Below are positions 43,573 to 51,503 of a DNA stretch of 64,000 nt, piece by piece; the first letter of the stretch is position 1; each line of letters opens with the position of its first letter. The translations under genes and the position numbers were made by a program. Origin of the DNA: Bog-473 sp963824195 (lineage in GTDB: Bacteria; Actinomycetota; Acidimicrobiia; Acidimicrobiales; RAAP-2); the NCBI GenBank assembly GCA_963824195.1, contig CAWGOJ010000041.1, positions 1-64,000 of the forward strand, given 5' to 3'. The notes below the pieces were generated by a model. The model was not told the DNA's origin and made no database searches. It saw only the letters and a program-made list of their open reading frames with translations.

Positions 43573-45582
43573 ATGTGGGAGTTGGGGGCGCAGCGTTGGC
43601 AAAGCAAATCCGACAAGGAGGACGTGTCTCCCTCACCCCTGACCACCCGGCGCCACCGCGCTCTTCGCTGCCCGGCCATCCTGGCGCTACTCGGCGCGCT
43701 CGTGGCCGTCATGGGCACGGCGTCCATGGGCATCGTCGCCGCACGGGTGGCGAGCGCGGCCAACTGGGCCCCCGTCCACCCGGGAGACTTCCCAGACCCG
43801 AGCATCGTGTACGACAAGGCGACGGACACCTACTACGCCTTCGCCACGCAGAACTTCGCGGCGCCGAGCCAGACCATCAACATCCAGGTGTCGACGTCGA
43901 CCGACGGGGTCGACTGGACCCAGCTGAACGGTGTGGACGCCCTGCCCACCCTCGGCTCGTGGGCCAAGCCGGGCGAGACGTGGGCACCCAGCGTTGCCTA
44001 CGACAGCACGGACAGCGAGTTCGTCCTGTACTACACCGCGACAGAGAACTCCCAGCCCGGTGACCAGTGCATCGGTATGGCCACCTCCCCCAACCCCGAG
44101 GGGCCGTACCAGGACACCAGGTCATATCCCATCGTGTGCCAAGACGGGGTCTACCCGAGCAATTCAACGACGGTCGGCGGCAACTACGGCGGCAGCATCG
44201 ACCCGGACGTCTTCACGGACTCGTCGACGGGCGACTCCTGGCTGATCTGGAAGAGCGACGGCAACCACCTCACCCCGCCGATGAGCACGATCATCTGGTC
44301 CGTGCCGCTCGGGTCCGACCTGCTGCCCTCGAGCACTGACCCGAACCCACTCATGCAAGACGACGAACAGTGGCAAAGCGGCGTCGTCGAGGGTCCGGAC
44401 ATGTACTACCTCCCCGGGAACGGATCCCACGGGAGCGGCGGCTCGTACTACCTCTTCTACGCCGGGAGCGACGAGGGCGCCTCGACCTATGGCATCGGCT
44501 GGGCCAGCTGCACCGGTCCCTCAGGCCCTTGCAACGACCAGTCCACGTCCTCGCCCCTACTCGGCTCGGATACGGGCATGTCCGGGCCCGGCGGGCCCGA
44601 CGTCTTCACGTTGCCACCCACGGGACAGACCACCGGGCAGCTGGTCATGGCCTTCTCCGCCTGGCAGGGGAACACGATCGGCTACCTGTCCTGCGGCATC
44701 CGGCCCATGTACCTGGCCGATCTCAGTTTCGACCCAAGCGGTGGTGGACGGCCCACGCCCACGCTCTCGCCGTATGACCCCGGCGCCTCCCCCGCTGACA
44801 GCCCGACCTGTCCCGTGCCGCCGCAGCCCCCGCCTGGATACTGGCAGGTCGCCGCCGACGGCGGAGTCTTCACCTTCGGTTCCGCCAACTTCTACGGCTC
44901 GACCGGGTCCATGAAGCTCAACAAACCCGTCGTGGGGATGGCACCGACCCCCGATCACGGGGGGTATTGGCTGGTCGCCAGCGACGGCGGCGTCTTCGCC
45001 TTCGGGGACGCCGACTTCCACGGCTCGACGGGGAGCATGATCCTGAACAAACCGATCGTCGGCATGATCCCCACCCTCGACGGGGGCGGCTACTGGCTCA
45101 TAGCGAGCGACGGCGGTGTGTTCGCTTTCGGGGACGCCTCCTTCTACGGCTCCGCCGGGGGTGACGGCCTGGCCTATCCGGTCACGGCGGCCGCGCCGAG
45201 CTTCCTCGGGGGTGGCTACTGGCTCGTCGACTCCAACGGCCAGGTCTTCAACTACGGCAACGCGCCGTTCGAGGGCCAACCGGTGTTCGCCCCAGGTGGG
45301 TACCGGATCACGGGCATGGCCGGGACCCGCGACTCGGGCGGGTACTGGCTCGCCAGCGCGAACGGCAACGTGGCCGACTTCGGCAACGCGGCGCCCTACG
45401 GCTCCATGTACGGCACCACTTTGAACGCGCCCGTCGTCGGGATGGCCGCCACAAGCGACGCCGCCGGATACTGGCTGCAGGGCGCCGACGGCGGCATCTT
45501 CACCTACGGCAACGCGCCGTTCCTCGGGTCCATGGGGGGTCACCCGCTCAACGCCCCGATGGTCGGCATCGCGTCGGTCTGA
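43573..45582 (+). CDS. Secreted GH43-like glycosidase with six C-terminal repeats
   Basis: About 669 residues. A Sec signal (AILALLGALVAVMGTASMG) leads to a five-bladed propeller domain of glycoside hydrolase family 43 type: HPGDFPDPSIVYDKATDTYY (general base Asp), GGSIDPDVFTDSSTGDSWLI (second Asp) and VEGPDMYYLPGNG (acid Glu). From about residue 422 six repeats of ~42 residues follow, each like GYWLVASDGGVFAFGDADFH. The start is ATG 43573 or GTG 43624, which sits directly behind AAGGAGG. The repeats are typical of surface proteins in Acidimicrobiia. Carbohydrate substrate unknown. Confidence 0.82.
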   Translation: MWELGAQRWQSKSDKEDVSPSPLTTRRHRALRCPAILALLGALVAVMGTASMGIVAARVASAANWAPVHPGDFPDPSIVYDKATDTYYAFATQNFAAPSQTINIQVSTSTDGVDWTQLNGVDALPTLGSWAKPGETWAPSVAYDSTDSEFVLYYTATENSQPGDQCIGMATSPNPEGPYQDTRSYPIVCQDGVYPSNSTTVGGNYGGSIDPDVFTDSSTGDSWLIWKSDGNHLTPPMSTIIWSVPLGSDLLPSSTDPNPLMQDDEQWQSGVVEGPDMYYLPGNGSHGSGGSYYLFYAGSDEGASTYGIGWASCTGPSGPCNDQSTSSPLLGSDTGMSGPGGPDVFTLPPTGQTTGQLVMAFSAWQGNTIGYLSCGIRPMYLADLSFDPSGGGRPTPTLSPYDPGASPADSPTCPVPPQPPPGYWQVAADGGVFTFGSANFYGSTGSMKLNKPVVGMAPTPDHGGYWLVASDGGVFAFGDADFHGSTGSMILNKPIVGMIPTLDGGGYWLIASDGGVFAFGDASFYGSAGGDGLAYPVTAAAPSFLGGGYWLVDSNGQVFNYGNAPFEGQPVFAPGGYRITGMAGTRDSGGYWLASANGNVADFGNAAPYGSMYGTTLNAPVVGMAATSDAAGYWLQGADGGIFTYGNAPFLGSMGGHPLNAPMVGIASV

Positions 45583-45621
45583 GCTCCGCCGACTACCCGT
45601 AGCCGCCAGTACCCGTACCCG

Positions 45622-46524
45622 CTAGTACCCGTACCCACCGCCCATCGTGGTGGTGGTCGACGGGGGCTGGGTCGTCGGCGTGGTCGTCGTCGGTGGCGAC
45701 GTCGTGGTCGGGGTGGTGGTGGGGGCCGGGGCCGGGGCCTGCGTGACCGGCGTCTGCGCCGGTGCGGGCGGGCTCGTCGCCGCCGGCGGGGCCTGGGTCG
45801 TCGTGGAGCCGGCGGCCGCGGTCGTCGGGGTGGTCGGGGTCGACCCGGCACCGGTACCGGCAGCGGCCGTGCCGCTCGCCGTCCCCGCCGGGATGCCGCT
45901 CTTCAACACCGCGAACCACTCGTGCGCGATGCCCTGTCCCTTGGCCTGGCCCTTCTTCGCGTCCCCTTCGAAGCGGTACAGCGCGACGTCGTGGAACGCC
46001 ACCTGCCAGTGCCCGCCGCCGACGTCGATGAGCGAGAGCCCCTTGACGCCGCGAGGACCGGAGACGTGGTCACCCTTGGCGGCGAGGAGCGGTGGCCAGA
46101 TCTTGGCGCAGGACCCGGTGCACGTCGACATCCCCGCCGGGTTGGCAGTGAACCGGTACAGCGTCAGGCCGGCCCCCGTCGTGAGCACCGTCCCCACGTG
46201 GGGCACCTTGGCGGTCGAGAGGTGGATCGCCTGGGTGTGGGCAGACGACTCCGACCGCTGCGCCGCCCCTGCGGTCCCGGCCGGGGCGGCAAGGGCAACG
46301 GCACAGGCCAGGGCAAGCGCGGGGGCGGCGCAAGCGGCGAAGGAGGTAAAGGCGAGGGAGAGGGCGGCTCCGGAGGAGCGCCTCGGCGCAGTGGCGGAGA
46401 GAACCCCGGCAGCGGAGGGACCCCCGACAGGTCGGTCCCCCTCCACCGGAGCCCTCTCCGCGTCCCGGCCACCCGGACCATGGCGGCCACCACGCTGCCT
46501 ACGTACCCACCCCGCTGTCGCCAT
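45622..46524 (-). CDS. Secreted Lipoprotein_15-type repeat protein (300 aa)
   Basis: AAGGAAGG precedes ATG 46524. A basic leader and a late hydrophobic stretch (LALACAVALAAPAGTAGA) form the export signal. The body carries the secreted repeat of the Lipoprotein_15 family: VPHVGTVLTTGAGLTLYRFT, then MSTCTGSCAKIWPPLLA, then HDVALYRFEGDAKKGQAKGQ. A Thr/Pro-rich tail of ~90 residues ends in GGGYGY. Function is unknown; the family is often found near redox proteins. The gene converges on the GH43 gene. Confidence 0.8.
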   Translation of the reverse strand: MATAGWVRRQRGGRHGPGGRDAERAPVEGDRPVGGPSAAGVLSATAPRRSSGAALSLAFTSFAACAAPALALACAVALAAPAGTAGAAQRSESSAHTQAIHLSTAKVPHVGTVLTTGAGLTLYRFTANPAGMSTCTGSCAKIWPPLLAAKGDHVSGPRGVKGLSLIDVGGGHWQVAFHDVALYRFEGDAKKGQAKGQGIAHEWFAVLKSGIPAGTASGTAAAGTGAGSTPTTPTTAAAGSTTTQAPPAATSPPAPAQTPVTQAPAPAPTTTPTTTSPPTTTTPTTQPPSTTTTMGGGYGY

Positions 46525-46709
46525 GATGACCTTCCTTTCGACGGGTCTCGTCGTAACTTGTCCTCGACGTGCCCGCAGAGTCATACGGGCCGGGGTCAGG
46601 GCAGGATTGCGGCCTATCCTGTGCTCGGCGCGACCCCCGGCCACGAGGACGGGGCCACCGGGATCGCGAGATCCCCCAACCGGGGTCGGCGCCGAGGGAG
46701 GGCAGGCTC

Positions 46710-47303
46710 ATGACAGGCAGCACCGGCGGCTTCGAACTGCGGGGCATCAACCATCTCGCGCTCGTGTGCCGCGACATGGAGCGGACGGTCGACTTCTACA
46801 CCAACGTGCTCGGCATGCCGCTCGTGAAGACGATCGAACTGCCGGCCGGCATGGGACAGCACTTCTTTCTCGACTGCGGCGGCGGGGACTGCCTCGCCTT
46901 CTTCTGGTTCCCCAACGCGCCCGACGGAGTGCCCGGCATCAGCGCACCCGCAGCGCGCCCGGACCAGGGCGACCTCACGAGTGCCATCGGCTCCATGAAC
47001 CACGTCGCCTTCGACGTGCCGCCCGAGAAGATCGAGGAGTACCGCGACCGCCTCCTCGCCGCCGGCATCGACTGCACCGAGATCGCCAATCACGATGACT
47101 CCGAGTGGGGCATCAGCGACACCATGCACTCGGGTGTCTACGTCCGCAGCATCTACTTCCAGGACCCCGACGGGATTCTCCTGGAGTTCGCCTGCTGGAT
47201 GCGCGAGTTCAACCTCGCCGACGTCTCCCACACCCCCGCCCGGGCCATCGACGCCAACATGGCCGCCGAGCCCGAGCTCCCGAGCGAGCCCACCCGCGTC
47301 TGA
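46710..47303 (+). CDS. VOC-family dioxygenase-like protein
   Basis: A 197-residue protein from ATG 46710, with GAGGGAGGGCAGG upstream. First module: GINHLALVCRDMERTVDFYT with metal-ligand histidine; second: GSMNHVAFDVPPEKIEEYRD and YFQDPDGILLEFACWMREF with the final glutamate. This matches type I extradiol-dioxygenase-like VOC proteins. It lies directly upstream of a CMD protein and a lipocalin-like protein, all on one strand. Confidence 0.88.
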   Translation: MTGSTGGFELRGINHLALVCRDMERTVDFYTNVLGMPLVKTIELPAGMGQHFFLDCGGGDCLAFFWFPNAPDGVPGISAPAARPDQGDLTSAIGSMNHVAFDVPPEKIEEYRDRLLAAGIDCTEIANHDDSEWGISDTMHSGVYVRSIYFQDPDGILLEFACWMREFNLADVSHTPARAIDANMAAEPELPSEPTRV

Positions 47304-47316
47304 GTCTCCCCCGCCC

Positions 47317-47340
47317 ACCGACACCGACACCGACACCGAC
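47317..47340. repeat. Tandem repeat ACCGAC x4
   Basis: Four perfect 6-bp units between the VOC stop and the CMD start. Confidence 0.9.
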
Positions 47341-47351
47341 AACCTCACCCC

Positions 47352-47990
47352 GTGCCCCGACTCCGCCAGGTCTCCAAGGACGAGGCCACCGCGCCCATCG
47401 TCACCACCATGTACGAGTGGCTCTTCGAGGGCCGTGACCCTGTCGCCGAGCCGGGACGGTGGGACGGCACGACGGGTGACTGGTGGACGGTGTTCGCCCT
47501 GAGCCCCGACATCCTCGACCATTGCGTCAAGGGCTTCGGTCTCTACCAGTCACCCACCCGAGTCCTCGACCCCAAATTGCGCGAGCTCGGCCAGATCCGC
47601 GCTGGATGGGCCGCCGGCAGCCAGTTCGTCTTCAGCCAGCACGCCAAGTCGATGCGCGAGCTCGAGATGCCCGAGGAGCAGATCACCCACATCCCCGCCT
47701 GGAGCGTCGCCCCCGACGGCACCTACGACGCCGCCGAGCGCGCCGTCCTCGCCTACACCGACGCCCTCGTCTACGACCACGGCCGCGTTCCCGACGAGCT
47801 CTTCGGCGAGCTGCAGCGCCACCTCGACGAGGTCGCGATCCTCGAGCTCACCTACATCACCACGCTGTACTTCCAGCACGCCGTGATGTCGAAGGCCCTC
47901 CGCACGGAGTTCGACGACCGCGACGATCCCATCGTCGAGGTGCCCGGTCCTCCGGGTGCCTCCGCCATGCATCCGGGATCGACCCGGTGA
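47352..47990 (+). CDS. Carboxymuconolactone decarboxylase (AhpD-like) family protein
   Basis: A 212-residue protein from GTG 47352. The CMD helix bundle is seen in LRELGQIRAGWAAGSQFVFS, QHAKSMRELEMPEEQITHIP and AERAVLAYTDALVYDHGRVP. The family CxxC is replaced (GSQFVFSQH), keeping only the histidine, so a peroxidase-type thiol mechanism is unlikely. It overlaps the next gene by GTGA. Role unknown. Confidence 0.82.
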   Translation: MPRLRQVSKDEATAPIVTTMYEWLFEGRDPVAEPGRWDGTTGDWWTVFALSPDILDHCVKGFGLYQSPTRVLDPKLRELGQIRAGWAAGSQFVFSQHAKSMRELEMPEEQITHIPAWSVAPDGTYDAAERAVLAYTDALVYDHGRVPDELFGELQRHLDEVAILELTYITTLYFQHAVMSKALRTEFDDRDDPIVEVPGPPGASAMHPGSTR

Positions 47991-48931
47991 CGGCGGCCCA
48001 CGTCGTTCTGCCGGACGACGAGTCACGGCACACCCCCGACGCGGAGGAACTGTGGAACGAGTCGTACTACTGCGACTTCGTCAACGCCGACGGCTCGCTG
48101 GGCGGCTGGCTCCGGCTAGGCCTCTACCCCAACCGGAAGGTCGCCTGGTGGACGACCTGGATCGTGCGCCCTGGCCACCCCGGCATCTCATCCGTCAATT
48201 ACGTGATGCCGGTCCCCCCGGCGAACGGTCTCGTCAGCGAGAACGAAGACGGCGAGCGCGTCGAGATCGACCTGCGCCGCCCGCTCGAGGAGTTCCGCCT
48301 GGCCGCCTCGCACCTCATGGGCAAGGAGTTCGCCAGCCCCGAAGACGCCTACACCGACACCCACTGGCAGCCCCGCCTCCTCGACGTCGACCTGACCTGG
48401 ACGACCGACGGCATCCCGTACCACTACGACCTCACGACCCGTTACGAGATCCCCTGCCTGGTCACCGGCACCGTGACGATCGAAGGCGAGACCTTCGCCG
48501 TCGACGGGCAGGGGCAGCGTGACCACTCCTGGGGCGTGCGGGACTGGTGGGCCTTTGGATGGTGCTGGTGCTCCTTGCGCCTCGACGACGGCACCCGGGT
48601 CCACCTGGCCGACATCCGGATGATCCCGGACGTGCCCGTGTTCTTTGGATACATCCAGACGCCCGGAGAGGTCCATCCCGTCACCGCGCTCTCGGTCACC
48701 GAGGACGTGGGCGACCACGGGTTCCCGTCCACGGCCCGCATCGAGATCGCCGCCGCACCCGGGCACGACCTCGGCGTCGATGTGACTCCCGTCGCCATCG
48801 GGCCCGTGCTCCTGCGCAACGACGACGGCCGGACGAGCCGGTTCCCCCGGGCGATGGTGACGTGCCGGACCGACGACGGCCGGTCCGGATCCGGTTGGAT
48901 CGAGTGGAACCAGCCCGACCCCGCTCCATAA
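47987..48931 (+). CDS. DUF7064/AttH-like lipocalin-type protein (314 aa)
   Basis: Start GTG 47987 overlaps the CMD stop. A strand-rich protein with WNESYYCDFVNADGSLGGWL, EFRLAASHLMGKEFASPED and the hallmark QGQRDHSWGVRDWWAFGWCW, as in the AttH/CrtC-like lipocalin group that binds or hydrates lipids. No signal peptide. Its coupling to VOC and CMD genes suggests a small catabolic operon. Family assignment is from motif resemblance. Confidence 0.7.
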   Translation: MTAAHVVLPDDESRHTPDAEELWNESYYCDFVNADGSLGGWLRLGLYPNRKVAWWTTWIVRPGHPGISSVNYVMPVPPANGLVSENEDGERVEIDLRRPLEEFRLAASHLMGKEFASPEDAYTDTHWQPRLLDVDLTWTTDGIPYHYDLTTRYEIPCLVTGTVTIEGETFAVDGQGQRDHSWGVRDWWAFGWCWCSLRLDDGTRVHLADIRMIPDVPVFFGYIQTPGEVHPVTALSVTEDVGDHGFPSTARIEIAAAPGHDLGVDVTPVAIGPVLLRNDDGRTSRFPRAMVTCRTDDGRSGSGWIEWNQPDPAP

Positions 48932-48960
48932 CTCATCCCCGGCGAATCCGAGGATCGGGA

Positions 48961-49725
48961 TTACTTGAAGAGGTCGCCGAGGACCTTGGCTCCACCGATA
49001 CCGACGGCGGCGCCCTCCGCCCCATGGTGGTCGTCGCGGTCGGGCATGTACTCGCCGATGACGCCGGCCAGGATCGGCAGCGGCATCGACTGCAGCCAGA
49101 TGCGCCCCGGCCCCGTCAGCACGGCGAAGTGGTGCCCGTCGGCGCCCATGTAGCGGTTGGCCATTCCGGGGACCTTCTGCACCGAGAAGGTGACGGAGGC
49201 CTGGAAGAGGCCGGCATGGCCGGGGTGCACCCGCATCGTCTGCCCGGCCGCCAGGTCGTAGACGATCACCTCGCCCGACAGGTCGATGAACGCACGGCCG
49301 GTGCCGCCGACCTTCTGGAGGATGAACCCCTCGCCGCCGAAGATCCCGCCGCGGAACGACTGCTGGAATCCCATGGACAGCTCGATCCCCGGCGTCGCCG
49401 CCATGAACCCGTGGCGGTGCACCATGAACTCGTTCCCCGGCGCGACGTCGATCGGCAAGATGTGGCCCGGGAACTTCGACGCGAAGGCGATGGAGCCGGC
49501 ACCGCCCTGGGCGGTGTAGGTCGTCATCATGAAGCTGGCGCCGGACACGGCACGCTTGACGGCACCCATGATCCCCTTGCCGCCCATGCCGCCGCCGGTG
49601 TTGGTGGCCATCTGGACGGCGTCTGACATCCAGCTGAACTCGCCGGCCTCGGACACGACCGACTCGCCGTCGGCGAGCGAGAGCTCGAGCACCGGCATCG
49701 TCGTTCCGTGGATGGTCTCTTCCAT
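48961..49725 (-). CDS. AIM24-family protein
   Basis: A 254-residue beta-rich protein matching the AIM24/TIGR00266 family: VSEAGEFSWMSDAVQMATN, GGMGGKGIMGAVKRAVSGAS, ASKFPGHILPIDVAPGNEFM and GEGFILQKVGGTGRAFIDLS. Bacterial members are of unknown role; the mitochondrial relative affects inner-membrane organisation. GGAGGTCACC directly precedes ATG 49725. A short tandem repeat lies upstream. Confidence 0.9.
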   Translation of the reverse strand: MEETIHGTTMPVLELSLADGESVVSEAGEFSWMSDAVQMATNTGGGMGGKGIMGAVKRAVSGASFMMTTYTAQGGAGSIAFASKFPGHILPIDVAPGNEFMVHRHGFMAATPGIELSMGFQQSFRGGIFGGEGFILQKVGGTGRAFIDLSGEVIVYDLAAGQTMRVHPGHAGLFQASVTFSVQKVPGMANRYMGADGHHFAVLTGPGRIWLQSMPLPILAGVIGEYMPDRDDHHGAEGAAVGIGGAKVLGDLFK

Positions 49726-49740
49726 GGTGACCTCCTATTT

Positions 49741-49788
49741 TCGAACCTTCGAACCCTCGAACCCTCGAACCCTCGACTACTCGAATTC
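49741..49788. repeat. Tandem 8-bp repeat TCGAACCC x6 (two degenerate)
   Basis: Units TCGAACCT, three TCGAACCC, then TCGACTAC and TCGAATTC, in the promoter region of the AIM24 gene and 31 bases past the stop of the next gene. Confidence 0.85.
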
Positions 49789-49818
49789 CCGAGCCTCGGA
49801 TCCTGGAGCCCTCGGGTG

Positions 49819-50703
49819 TTACGTGGTGGCGGCCCCGCCGGGCAGCTCCGCGTCCTCTGAGCGTACGTCGTCACCGGGCCCGTGCGCTCCGGTAACCAGC
49901 CGCTCGGCGAGCGACACCTCCACCAGGCCCAGGGCCACCCCGAAGCCGAGACCCATGACGAAGTTGGTCAGGAACACGAGGAAGACCCGTTCGTGCGGCA
50001 CCAGGTCCTTGATGAGGACGACCACCTCGTGCTCCACCGCCAGCGGGACGGTGATCATGACGAAGACGAGCCAGAAGTGGGGCCAGACGACACGGATGGA
50101 GCGCCGGAAGGCCTCGGGCACCGAGCAGTCGAGCAGGTTGATGAGCGGTCCGACCAGGGCGCACAGCGTCCCCACCACGAGCCCCGGGATGACGAGGAAC
50201 AGCGTCGCCGCGGCCGTGAGCACCAGGAGGATGGCCTCGGCGATCAGCAGGCGGAGCCAGGGCAGCGTCGCCATGACCTGCCCCACCGGCTGCGGTGTCT
50301 GGTTGCGCTCGACCGCGCCCACCAGGCGCTCGAGCATGCCGCTGTAGAAGGTGAGCCCGAGGGTCGATGCGCTGAAGATGACGGCGGTCGTGACGGATTC
50401 CAGGCCGAGGTGGTCGGTGGAGATCTCGGTGAACCAGGTGCTCTGGAATGCATCGAGGCCGAAGATCACGAGTGCGGGGACGAGCACCCGGGCGGGCTCG
50501 AGCCGACCCGTCCGCAGCGCCATGGAGAGGAGCTCGAGCGGGTGCAGGGGGTGGCGGGTCAGGCGCGTCTGGCGGGGATAGCGGCGGTATCGGAGGTGAC
50601 GGCGGCGGAGGTGGGCCTGATCGCTGGGCGGGGCTCCGGTGCTGGGCGGCGGCGACGGGAGCGGCTTCGGCAGGTCCGCCGGCTCGTCGTCACCCCCCGT
50701 CAC
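49819..50703 (-). CDS. Membrane protein with proline-rich N-terminus (294 aa)
   Basis: GTG 50703 overlaps the stop of the methyltransferase gene (GTGA), which supports this long start. The first ~65 residues are Pro/Arg-rich and cytosolic; then come about five membrane helices, including VLVPALVIFGLDAFQSTWF, LLIAEAILLVLTAAATLFLV, PGLVVGTLCALVGPLINLLD, HFWLVFVMITVPLAVEHEVV and FVMGLGFGVALGLVEVSLAE. VPEAFRRSIRVVWPHFW resembles a conserved inner segment of glycerophosphodiester-type membrane proteins, but I cannot name the family. Confidence 0.7.
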   Translation of the reverse strand: MTGGDDEPADLPKPLPSPPPSTGAPPSDQAHLRRRHLRYRRYPRQTRLTRHPLHPLELLSMALRTGRLEPARVLVPALVIFGLDAFQSTWFTEISTDHLGLESVTTAVIFSASTLGLTFYSGMLERLVGAVERNQTPQPVGQVMATLPWLRLLIAEAILLVLTAAATLFLVIPGLVVGTLCALVGPLINLLDCSVPEAFRRSIRVVWPHFWLVFVMITVPLAVEHEVVVLIKDLVPHERVFLVFLTNFVMGLGFGVALGLVEVSLAERLVTGAHGPGDDVRSEDAELPGGAATT

Positions 50704-51428
50704 GCCGGCAGCCCGCCGTCGCCGACGAAGTCGAAGAGCTTGAGGGTCGGGTCGAAGGCGCCCGGCGACGGCTCCCCATCGAGGCGATGCCGGCCGACCC
50801 CCAGGACATACCCGTCGGGTGCCTCGAAGGCGACCTCCCCGAATCCGGCGGCTGCGAAGCCGGCCCGGATGGCGGGGGTAGCGTCCGGTGGGCGCCGGTG
50901 CCGGGTCCAGATCACCTCCGACCCCATCCGGCAGAACCCCGGCAGCGCCTGGATGGTGCGCGCGATGTCGCCGGCGCTGATGTTGCCAAAGACGCCGCAC
51001 ACCAACACCAGGTCGGCGGGCACCCCGTTCTCGTACCACTGGCAGAGTGACGCGTCGCCCTCGACGATGCGGACCTGCTCGGCGACCCCGGCGGCCGCCG
51101 CACGGTCACGGGCGAAGGCGACGAGAGCGGGATCGAGCTCGACCAGCAGCGCCGAGACCTGAGCGCCCCGTGGATGGGTGGACACCACGTCGATCACATC
51201 ACGGCCCTGGCCGGCGCACATGCTCACCAACCGGATGGGCCCTCGATGGGTGGAGGGCACCGCATCGAGGAAGTCACGCACCATCGACTGGACCAGCCGC
51301 AGGCGCAGGGACAGCGGCGACGAGGGGTCCTCGTAGGGCTCGTGCCAGCGCACCCAGTGCGAATCCGCGGCGCGGCCGGACGCCCCCTCGGTGACCGGCG
51401 CTGCCTCTGGATGGTCCCCAGGGGCCAT
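50700..51428 (-). CDS. SAM-dependent methyltransferase (242 aa)
   Basis: ATG 51428. Motif I is IRLVSMCAGQGRDVIDVVST, followed by the acidic end of strand 2 (ALLVELDPALVAFARDRA), VRIVEGDASLCQWYENG and LVLVCGVFGNISAGDIARTI. A class I methyltransferase; the substrate is not evident. Divergent from the adenine methyltransferase; the promoter space holds the GATC repeat. Confidence 0.85.
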   Translation of the reverse strand: MAPGDHPEAAPVTEGASGRAADSHWVRWHEPYEDPSSPLSLRLRLVQSMVRDFLDAVPSTHRGPIRLVSMCAGQGRDVIDVVSTHPRGAQVSALLVELDPALVAFARDRAAAAGVAEQVRIVEGDASLCQWYENGVPADLVLVCGVFGNISAGDIARTIQALPGFCRMGSEVIWTRHRRPPDATPAIRAGFAAAGFGEVAFEAPDGYVLGVGRHRLDGEPSPGAFDPTLKLFDFVGDGGLPA

Positions 51429-51453
51429 GACGACCCATCGTAGGGTGGTCCAC

Positions 51454-51503
51454 GTGACCGCCCCATGATCGCCCCGTGATCGCCCCGTGATCGCCCCGTG
51501 ATC
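51454..51503. repeat. Tandem 11-bp repeat GTGATCGCCCC with four GATC sites
   Basis: Units GTGACCGCCCC, ATGATCGCCCC, GTGATCGCCCC, GTGATCGCCCC and then GTGATCAAG, the last containing the start codon of the adenine methyltransferase gene. GATC occurs at 51467, 51478, 51489 and 51500, exactly 11 bp apart. Confidence 0.9.

Noticed and set aside
49741..51503. Possible CRISPR array among the short tandem repeats
   Set aside because: The units are contiguous 8- and 11-bp repeats without unique spacers, and no cas genes are present.
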